Shown in pieces: positions 58,067 to 64,000 of a DNA stretch of 64,000 nt; position 1 is the first letter of the stretch, and each line of letters starts with the position of its first letter. A program made the position numbers and the translations under genes. This DNA comes from Anaerolineales bacterium (lineage in GTDB: Bacteria; Chloroflexota; Anaerolineae; 4572-78; J111). The notes beneath the pieces were generated by a model. It ran no database searches. It was not told the DNA's origin and was given only the letters and a program-made list of their open reading frames with translations. Location: the NCBI GenBank assembly GCA_020634855.1, contig JACKAU010000006.1, positions 62,001 through 126,000 of the forward strand. The letters run 5' to 3'.

Positions 58067-60721
58067 CTACAAGGAGGTATTGAGGGGTTGCTGAGGATCA
58101 AGGCGAAGAACAGCCGCGATCATTTCGGCCAGTTCCCAGGTTTTATACCGCTTTTCGGCGGCGGATGAAATTTCGGGAGAAAGCCGCGCCTGCAATTCCA
58201 GCCGGCGTTGTCCGGCGCAGTCGCGCACATCGTAAGAAGAATCCGGGCCAGCTTGATCGGTAATAAAGGCCGGGTCGGGCCAAATCACCTGAGGGTACTC
58301 AGCCACGTAGACGGCCAAAGCATAGGCATGTTCTTCATCACCCTGCGTTTGAAGCAGCAAAGACAGCTTATCAACTAAAAACATCGTCACATTGGCCATT
58401 TGTAACGGGTGGGCATAACGCAGGGCGCGGTAAAAATATTCACCCGCCCCCTCATTATTTTGATTAGTTAGCGCTAGAACGCCTAAATTAGTCAAAGCAT
58501 AGACCTGGCCCAGCCGGTCGTCGATTGACTCACAAAGCTCTAAGGCCTGGCGGAACTGCGCTTGGGCCTGATCAAGATGGTCCAGCCGGTATAACAATAG
58601 CCCTTTCCGAATGAAGAGCGATCCGAGCAAGCGGGGCAACTCCTTGGACTGATCCGTTTCCAGTCCGGTACTCTGTAATTTTAGATCGATGATCGCCCGC
58701 TCAAACAGGTCGGCCCCGTCCCAGATGCGGCCATAGAGTTGATAGAACCGGAATAGTCCATCCAGCATAGCGTTCAAATCTTGATACCGACCCCGAACCA
58801 AACTCCACTGCCAGGCCGCCAAGATGTTATCGAGAGCCGTTTCGATAGCAGCCAGACCGCCCGGTTTTTGGATCCGATCTAACGGGGCGCTGTGACGGCC
58901 GGCCAGCGCGGCATAATAACCGGCGTGCCGGTCGAGGGCGGCCTCCAACTCAGCCGGCTCTTCCGCCAGCTTTCTAGAGGCATACTGTCTGAGCAATTCA
59001 TGGATGTCGTACAGATCGGTTGACGTTTTACGCAAAAGTGACTTATCGACCAACGCTGACAGCGTCAGCAGCGACACGCCTGTTACCCGCTGGGCCGCCT
59101 CGCGATCAAATTTACCGACAAAGACGCCAAACTTCAGAAAAGCCCGGCGTTCATCATCGGCCAAGAGTCCCCAAGAATAATCACACACTGCCCGTAAGCT
59201 ACGATGGCGTTGCGGAATATTGCGGGTCGGAGCGCTGAGAGCGCCCAGATTCCGCTCAATTTCAATAGTAATCTCCCGACAGGAAAGAACGTGAACCCAG
59301 GCCGCCGCCAGTTCAATAGCCAAGGGCAGCCCTTCCACCAAGCGACAAATCCGAGCAATCTCAGCCAAATCCGTCTCATCCGGCTCAAAGCCGGCTCGGG
59401 TACTGCGAGCGCTTTGCAGAAATAGTTGGACTGCGCTATGGGTCAGAACATCATTATTTTGCTCTTGCGGAATAGGCAAGCCGCCCACTTCAAATACCCG
59501 TTCCCCCAACAAATTTAGCCGTTCTCTAGTGGTGACCAGCAGCTTGACTTCCGGCGCAGCCTGAAGGATATCAACCAGCAGATCGACGCCGCCGTCAACT
59601 AAATGTTCAAAATTATCCAGAAACAGCAGCAGTTCTCGATTGCGAAGATGGTCCAACAGTTGAGTTTTGGGCCGCTCAGTGTTGGTCACGGCAATTTGGA
59701 GCGCCTCAACCATAGCCGGCACCAGAAAATCGGGGGATTGGATCGAAGCTAGGGGGACAAAGCAGACGCCGTTGAGAAAAACCGTCCGGTTTTCGAGGGC
59801 AACTTGCACCCCCAGGCGAGTCTTGCCGATGCCGCCGGGGCCAACCAACGATACGACCCGAATATCGGGATGGGTTAAATAGTCGCCCAGCAGCATCAAT
59901 TCGGCCGTGCGGCCGACAAAAGGGGTATTCTGCGGCGGCAGGTTGTGCGCGCCCACGGTTGAGATCGAGCGGATACGCCGGTAGAGGCGCGTGGTTTCAT
60001 CCATCGGTTCGACACCCAACTCATCGGCTAAAATTTGACGACAGCTTTCATACTGCCGCAAGGCCGCGTTGCGCTGGCCGGTGCGAATCAGTAAAAGCAT
60101 CAATTGGCGATGCGCGGCCTCACTAAAGGAGTCCAGCTCGATCAGCCGGGCAGCATATCTCAATCCAGTATGATAATTACCGGATCGTAAATAAGATGCT
60201 ACCAATAATTTTAGCGCATCAATAGCAAACTGCTGCAATCGTTCTCGCTCGAAACGCGCCCACTCCTCAAATCGCTGGGAGTCGCGCAAATTGAAACCGG
60301 CCAGAAAATCGCCGTGATAAAGATCGACCACTTTTTCAAGCCGGGTGACGGTCGCTATCGGCAACGGTTCCGCGTCGCTCTCGGCCTGTTTGATCCCTGC
60401 CATGGTTTGGGACAGTTCCGTCACATCGAGCCGGTAGTTGCTCGCCAAGTTGAACGTCACCGTCTGGCGGTTGATATCCAAATAGTCGCCCAGGTGCTGC
60501 CGCAAACTGGTCAGAATGACCCGCAGGTTGCCCAAAGCCTTCGTTTGTGATCGATCGTCCCAAAACATGTCGCCCAGGGTCTCACGCGACTGAGGGCGTC
60601 CGGTGCAGACCAAATAGGCCAGCAGCGCCTCAGCCTTACGGGAAACCAGACCCTCAACCGGCTCGCCATTCTTTTTTATGGTTAGGCCACCCAGTAGATA
60701 AATTTCTAATAGATCGGTCAC
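58067..60721 (-). CDS. SARP/AfsR-type regulator with BTAD and NB-ARC domains
   Basis: An 884-aa transcription regulator: winged-helix DNA-binding domain (1-95; LEIYLLGGLTIKKNGEPVEG, SRKAEALLAYLVCTGRPQSR), bacterial transcriptional activator domain (100-250), NB-ARC ATPase with P-loop VGPGGIGKT (293-301), Walker B LLLFLDNFEHLV, TTRERL and GLPLAIELAAAW, then C-terminal TPRs. This is the AfsR/DnrI layout. It lies on the same strand between the ABC ATPase and the permeases, so it most likely controls that transporter. Confidence 0.85.
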   Translation of the reverse strand: MTDLLEIYLLGGLTIKKNGEPVEGLVSRKAEALLAYLVCTGRPQSRETLGDMFWDDRSQTKALGNLRVILTSLRQHLGDYLDINRQTVTFNLASNYRLDVTELSQTMAGIKQAESDAEPLPIATVTRLEKVVDLYHGDFLAGFNLRDSQRFEEWARFERERLQQFAIDALKLLVASYLRSGNYHTGLRYAARLIELDSFSEAAHRQLMLLLIRTGQRNAALRQYESCRQILADELGVEPMDETTRLYRRIRSISTVGAHNLPPQNTPFVGRTAELMLLGDYLTHPDIRVVSLVGPGGIGKTRLGVQVALENRTVFLNGVCFVPLASIQSPDFLVPAMVEALQIAVTNTERPKTQLLDHLRNRELLLFLDNFEHLVDGGVDLLVDILQAAPEVKLLVTTRERLNLLGERVFEVGGLPIPQEQNNDVLTHSAVQLFLQSARSTRAGFEPDETDLAEIARICRLVEGLPLAIELAAAWVHVLSCREITIEIERNLGALSAPTRNIPQRHRSLRAVCDYSWGLLADDERRAFLKFGVFVGKFDREAAQRVTGVSLLTLSALVDKSLLRKTSTDLYDIHELLRQYASRKLAEEPAELEAALDRHAGYYAALAGRHSAPLDRIQKPGGLAAIETALDNILAAWQWSLVRGRYQDLNAMLDGLFRFYQLYGRIWDGADLFERAIIDLKLQSTGLETDQSKELPRLLGSLFIRKGLLLYRLDHLDQAQAQFRQALELCESIDDRLGQVYALTNLGVLALTNQNNEGAGEYFYRALRYAHPLQMANVTMFLVDKLSLLLQTQGDEEHAYALAVYVAEYPQVIWPDPAFITDQAGPDSSYDVRDCAGQRRLELQARLSPEISSAAEKRYKTWELAEMIAAVLRLDPQQPLNTSL

Positions 60722-60881
60722 GTGGTCGCTCTCGAATTCAAAAAAATGGAAATACTAAGACTGTCTTGCAACAAAACGGTGCTAAAGAGTGATTATGATT
60801 GCTTATGAAGCATTATATCCCAAACCCCGACCTATTAAAAAGATTGGACCAAACCAAGTCGGTATCGATGAACGGCGCTTT

Positions 60882-61874
60882 TTAGGTGGGGCGGATGGTG
60901 GGCAGCGGGTTGTGATCGAGGCCGTGCGTGTTAGTCGAGGCCGATAGGGGGGCCGATCCGGACTGCTCACGCACAATCTGCACAAAAATCTCATCCAGTG
61001 ACGGTAAAGCCACGTCAAATTTATCGAGCGTGAAGTGGTCGTTGCTGACGATGGTGCGGAGAATGGTTTGGGGGTCGGCGTCAGGGAGGAGCGTTAGATA
61101 CCAATCGCCGGCGGTCCGGCGCTCGATATGGGCCACGCCCGGCAGCGAATCGAGCCGGCCGCTGCCGCTGAGGTGTAGAATATTGCGGGCAAAACGGCGG
61201 CGAACCTCCGCCACCGGACCTTGCAGCACCACCCGGCCGTGATGGATCAGCACAATGCGGTCGCACAGAGCTTCGACCAGGTTCAGTTGGTGGCTGGTCA
61301 TAATCACCGCTTTGCCTTGATCGCGCAGTTCCAAAATGATGTCACGCACCAGTTGGGCGTTGACCGGATCAAGATTGGCAAAGGGTTCATCGATGATCAG
61401 CAGGTCAGGCTGATGTAGCACAGCGGCGATAACCTGCACTTTCTGGGTCATCCCTCGGCTGAGCGTTTCGATCTTCTGGCGATGCTGGTCGGCCAGTTCC
61501 AACCGTTCCAGGAAGGCCTCGGCTCGGCGTCGCGCCTCTGAACCGGTTAAGCCTTTAAGCTTGCCCAGGTAGACCAAACAATCCAGCACCCGCATGTGGG
61601 GGTAGAGTCCACGCTCTTCGGGCATGTAGCCAACCCGATCCTTCCGAGCCTGGCTCATCGAGCCGCCCAGCACCTCAACGACGCCCGAATCCGGTTTGAA
61701 AATGTCAAGGATCATGCGGATGGTGGTCGTTTTGCCGGCGCCATTTGGCCCTAATAAACCAAAAACTTCGCCGGGTAAAACCTCGAAGCTAACGTCGGTT
61801 ACCGCCTCTTTGGGGCCAAAGGTCTTACGGATATTGCGAACAGAAACAAGCGGGGCCGGTGTGGTTGATATCAT
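60882..61874 (-). CDS. ABC transporter ATP-binding protein (NatA-like)
   Basis: A 330-aa ATPase: Walker A LLGPNGAGKTTTIRM, Q-loop MPEERGLYPHM, signature LSRGMTQKVQV, Walker B LLIIDEPFANLDP, H-loop MTSHQL; a C-terminal ~100-residue domain of the DUF4162 type follows. The signature has LSRGM in place of LSGGQ, common in NatA/YhaQ-type exporters. The matching permeases lie 3.3 kb downstream past the SARP gene. It is divergent from the M20 peptidase gene. Confidence 0.9.
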   Translation of the reverse strand: MISTTPAPLVSVRNIRKTFGPKEAVTDVSFEVLPGEVFGLLGPNGAGKTTTIRMILDIFKPDSGVVEVLGGSMSQARKDRVGYMPEERGLYPHMRVLDCLVYLGKLKGLTGSEARRRAEAFLERLELADQHRQKIETLSRGMTQKVQVIAAVLHQPDLLIIDEPFANLDPVNAQLVRDIILELRDQGKAVIMTSHQLNLVEALCDRIVLIHHGRVVLQGPVAEVRRRFARNILHLSGSGRLDSLPGVAHIERRTAGDWYLTLLPDADPQTILRTIVSNDHFTLDKFDVALPSLDEIFVQIVREQSGSAPLSASTNTHGLDHNPLPTIRPT

Positions 61875-61988
61875 AGAACCGGAATTTTAATGTTGCCGCC
61901 AGGCCATGTCAAGCGAGGCCAGTAACATTTTGACTTTTTCGATGAGGTTATTACACTAAAAGATATCCTGCGTCACCTTGGAGACTTC

Positions 61989-63131
61989 ATGAATACCCCC
62001 AATCGATGCGCTGAATGGCTCAGCCAATTAGTCCAGATTCCCAGTGTCAACCCGACGCAAGCCGGCCCTCACTCCGGCCCGCCCGGCGAAGGCAGCCTGG
62101 CCACGCGCTTGATCGAATGGTTTACCCAGTTCGGGGCAGAAATCCACACCGAAGAAGTGCATCCCGGCCGGTCTAACGTGTACGGCCTCTGGCGCGGCCA
62201 AACCGACCGTTGGATTGCCGTTGATGTTCATATCGATACCGTCGGCGTCGAGCAGATGAACGACGACCGCTTTAGCGGCCGCATCGCCGATGGCCGAGTC
62301 TACGGCCGCGGTGCGGTGGATACCAAAGCCTCATTGGGCGTCATATTGGCGTTGTTGGAATCGATGCACCAACAGGGGGTCACGCCTCGGTCTAATTTGC
62401 TCATCGCTGCCACCGTCGATGAAGAAAACGGGGCGCAAAGCGCGCCTATCTTTGCCCGCTGGATCCACCGGCAGCAGATCCCACTCCATCAATTAATCAT
62501 CGCTGAACCCACACTGTGCTGCCCGGTCTATGGACATAAAGGGGGTATCCGCTTTGAATTTACGGTAACCGGCCGGGCCAGTCACTCCTCGACGCCCCAG
62601 TTAGGCCAAAACGCCGTCACGGCGGCGGCTCATCTAGTGCTGGCTTTAGAGGCCGAAGATCAACGCATCCAAGCCCTGCCGCCTCACCCGGAATTGGGGA
62701 CATCAACCATGACAGTAACCATTATCCAGGGCGGCACCGGTTCCAATGTAGTGCCTGACTCTTGTAAAATTTACGCCGGCTGGCGCTCGGTGCCGGGTGA
62801 CGATGTGGCTGAAATCACGGCTCGAATTCAAGCGCTGGCCGAACGAAGCTGTCCGCTGCCGGTCTCGATGACGATTCCCGGCAGTATCGAGCCATTCTAC
62901 CAGTCGCCCGATACCGTCTGGCTGCGCCAATTGGCCGAGTGGTCGGGATTTGAGCCAACCATCGCGCCCTATGCGACTAATGCCTGGGCGCACAGCGGCC
63001 GCCCTTATGAGTGCGTAGTGCTTGGCCCCGGATCGATTGACCAGGCCCACGGGGCCGAGGAGTGGGTTGAAATTTCAGAGTTAGAGAAACTAGCCGATAT
63101 TTACAGGCACTGGTGGGAACTTGCCCCTTAA
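61989..63131 (+). CDS. M20-family metallopeptidase (ArgE/DapE-like)
   Basis: A 380-aa two-domain zinc amidase. Ligands: His81 and Asp83 (AVDVHIDTV), Asp111 (GRGAVDTKAS), catalytic Glu pair in TVDEENGAQ (145-146), Glu in IIAEPT, and a C-terminal His in QAHGAEE. The lid/dimer domain (GHKGGIRFEFTVTGRASHSS) is normal. It hydrolyses N-acyl amino acids or small peptides; ArgE, DapE and carboxypeptidase G2 types cannot be told apart. No strong ribosome site precedes the ATG. The ferredoxin gene follows after 46 bp. Confidence 0.85.
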   Translation: MNTPNRCAEWLSQLVQIPSVNPTQAGPHSGPPGEGSLATRLIEWFTQFGAEIHTEEVHPGRSNVYGLWRGQTDRWIAVDVHIDTVGVEQMNDDRFSGRIADGRVYGRGAVDTKASLGVILALLESMHQQGVTPRSNLLIAATVDEENGAQSAPIFARWIHRQQIPLHQLIIAEPTLCCPVYGHKGGIRFEFTVTGRASHSSTPQLGQNAVTAAAHLVLALEAEDQRIQALPPHPELGTSTMTVTIIQGGTGSNVVPDSCKIYAGWRSVPGDDVAEITARIQALAERSCPLPVSMTIPGSIEPFYQSPDTVWLRQLAEWSGFEPTIAPYATNAWAHSGRPYECVVLGPGSIDQAHGAEEWVEISELEKLADIYRHWWELAP

Positions 63132-63177
63132 TCGGAAAAATTCACAAAATTTATCACTATTAGTATCAGGAGAAAAA

Positions 63178-63552
63178 ATGCCTAACTTAACAATTAATGG
63201 GGAAACATTCGAGGTTACTGCCGGAGAACGTCTGGTACTGGCTATTGAGCGCAATGGGGTCAATATTGGCCATCGGTGCGGCGGGAATGCCCGGTGTACC
63301 ACCTGCCGGGTCGAGTTTGAGGCGGGCGAACCGGATGTCATGACCAAAGCGGAGTATGAGCGACTAACGAACCGGAATCTGTTCGGCCAAGTGAGGCTGT
63401 CTTGCCAGATTGAGTGCGATCGCGATATGAGCGTCAAACCGCTGATAACCCTGGAAAACGAGCCGACCTGGCAAGACACCGGCCCTGAACCGGAAGAAAC
63501 GGTTACCCCCGAAGCCGAGTGGTTCCCAATCGAGATGTTAACCGGCGAATAG
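63178..63552 (+). CDS. 2Fe-2S ferredoxin
   Basis: A 124-aa plant-type/adrenodoxin-like ferredoxin: the cluster ligands are Cys34, Cys40, Cys43 (CGGNARCTTC) and Cys76 (LSCQIEC). A 45-residue acidic Pro/Glu tail follows. ATG 63178 with AGGAG upstream is preferred over the longer open frame that overlaps the M20 gene. It carries electrons for an unidentified oxidoreductase. Confidence 0.85.
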   Translation: MPNLTINGETFEVTAGERLVLAIERNGVNIGHRCGGNARCTTCRVEFEAGEPDVMTKAEYERLTNRNLFGQVRLSCQIECDRDMSVKPLITLENEPTWQDTGPEPEETVTPEAEWFPIEMLTGE

Positions 63553-63586
63553 AACCAGGTAGCGGTTATAACCATACCAAGGTCAC

Positions 63587-63634
63587 AAGTCAGCAAATGA
63601 AGTCATATCCAAAATTGCCTTTATCTGCTGACTT
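63587..63634. terminator. Inverted repeat between convergent genes
   Basis: AAGTCAGCA (63587-63595) and TGCTGACTT (63626-63634) flank a 30-base loop, with T's beyond the right arm. It is placed to end both the ferredoxin gene and the small minus-strand gene. Confidence 0.5.
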
Positions 63635-63640
63635 TTGCTT

Positions 63641-63802
63641 TTATAGATTTGTAACATACGCAATGACTCCAATAAATAACGCCAGCATCAACACCATGTA
63701 AACAGCTGCCCAAATAAATAGAGGGCGATATGACTTTTCTTCATTATCAGATGAATTTGATTTGGCTGAAGTCTGAGTTTGCCATGATTTCGGTCTTTGC
63801 AT
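63641..63802 (-). CDS. Small C-tail membrane protein
   Basis: A 53-aa frame below the usual length cut-off: polar N-terminus (MQRPKSWQTQTSAKSNSSDN) and one hydrophobic helix (LFIWAAVYMVLMLALFIGVI) ending AYVTNL. GGGGGGA lies seven bases before ATG 63802. Composition and ribosome site support it; the family is not recognised. Confidence 0.55.
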   Translation of the reverse strand: MQRPKSWQTQTSAKSNSSDNEEKSYRPLFIWAAVYMVLMLALFIGVIAYVTNL

Positions 63803-63938
63803 TGTTATTCCCCCCACATTGACATTGGTACAGTCTATAGCGAATTAAGAAGAACACAGTAAGAGTAACCTTAAAAATTAGTTAGGTTAAAGAAAAATTT
63901 AACTCGCTTGACCGCAGAAAAACAGTACATGTTACTAT

Positions 63939-63967
63939 TTCTGACTTGCTTCGTTTGCGTATATAAT
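63939..63967 (+). promoter_or_regulatory. Promoter reading out of the window
   Basis: TTCTGA (63939-63944), 17-bp spacer, TATAAT (63962-63967), close to consensus; the gene it serves lies past the right edge. The stretch 63803-63938 holds no gene. Confidence 0.5.
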
Positions 63968-64000
63968 CAAACATAGAAGATATAAGACCGAAGTCAGTGC

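Noticed and set aside
1..64000. tRNA or rRNA genes
   Set aside because: No cloverleaf with a matching acceptor stem and no rRNA signature were noticed on either strand by eye; a covariance-model scan would be decisive.

Overview
The window looks like a chromosomal piece of a Chloroflexota bacterium (Anaerolineae/Caldilineae-like). This is inferred from content, not from a marker gene. The signs are several very large STAND/TPR/LuxR-type regulators, a YYY-domain (DUF2298) giant membrane glycosyltransferase, a CHAT-TPR secreted protein, secreted proteins ending in a (Y/F)LP(L/I/V)(I/V)x(R/K) tail, phosphatidylcholine synthase, and abundant short intergenic repeats. No rRNA, tRNA, CRISPR array, phage module or full insertion sequence was seen.

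Layout. 1-1.7 kb: an MttB-family methyltransferase. 1.8-7.1 kb (- strand): secreted TPR-CHAT peptidase, lipoprotein, membrane-tethered HTH-TPR regulator and a frameshifted paralogue of that regulator. 7.3-13.6 kb: HTH-NB-ARC regulator, a divergent 51-residue secreted peptide gene missed by length cut-offs, a split NB-ARC/TPR pair, and a DJ-1-like protein. 13.7-23.1 kb: a secreted-protein and repeat region. It holds three proteins sharing a C-terminal tail, a STAS protein, a small lipoprotein, a 42-bp tandem array of 12 units, three copies of a ~230-bp dispersed repeat, and a beta-helix gene. That gene lies beside a second copy riddled with single-base deletions, and is itself frameshifted at a T7 run. 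23.2-31.3 kb: hydrolase, phosphatidylcholine synthase, LarA-like protein, 1582-aa YYY protein. 31.3-38 kb: a DUF433/DUF5615 toxin-antitoxin pair, a stand-alone GyrA C-terminal domain, isochorismatase-DtxR pair, zinc-ribbon protein, and a P1B-4 metal ATPase behind an 18-bp palindrome. 38-42.4 kb: acyl-CoA dehydrogenase, 3-hydroxyacyl-CoA dehydrogenase, PhzF, SHOCT-like protein. 42.7-48.3 kb (- strand): amidohydrolase, ThrE-type exporter, M19 dipeptidase homologue and NhaC antiporter, which look like a peptide/amino-acid use cluster. 48.4-52.8 kb: DUF1269 protein, wreck of a response regulator, small conserved protein, MalT-like LuxR regulator. 52.8-54.7 kb: an HU-like gene bracketed by two MITE-like elements with 5-bp target duplications, then tandem and inverted repeats. 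54.7-61.9 kb (- strand): receiver-only protein, two ABC-2 permeases, a 58-aa membrane protein, a SARP/AfsR regulator and the ABC ATPase. 61.9-64 kb: M20 peptidase, 2Fe-2S ferredoxin and a convergent 53-aa membrane protein.

How the parts may work together. Signal sensing dominates: four STAND/NB-ARC regulators, a tethered HTH protein beside a secreted CHAT peptidase, and a tiny secreted Cys-peptide lodged between two STAND loci. A metal-homeostasis block links a DtxR regulator to a metal exporter through a plausible operator. Several genes are broken by frameshift, stop or internal deletion. Some of these could be residual long-read errors, because the 19.3-20.2 kb segment carries a deletion-only error signature.
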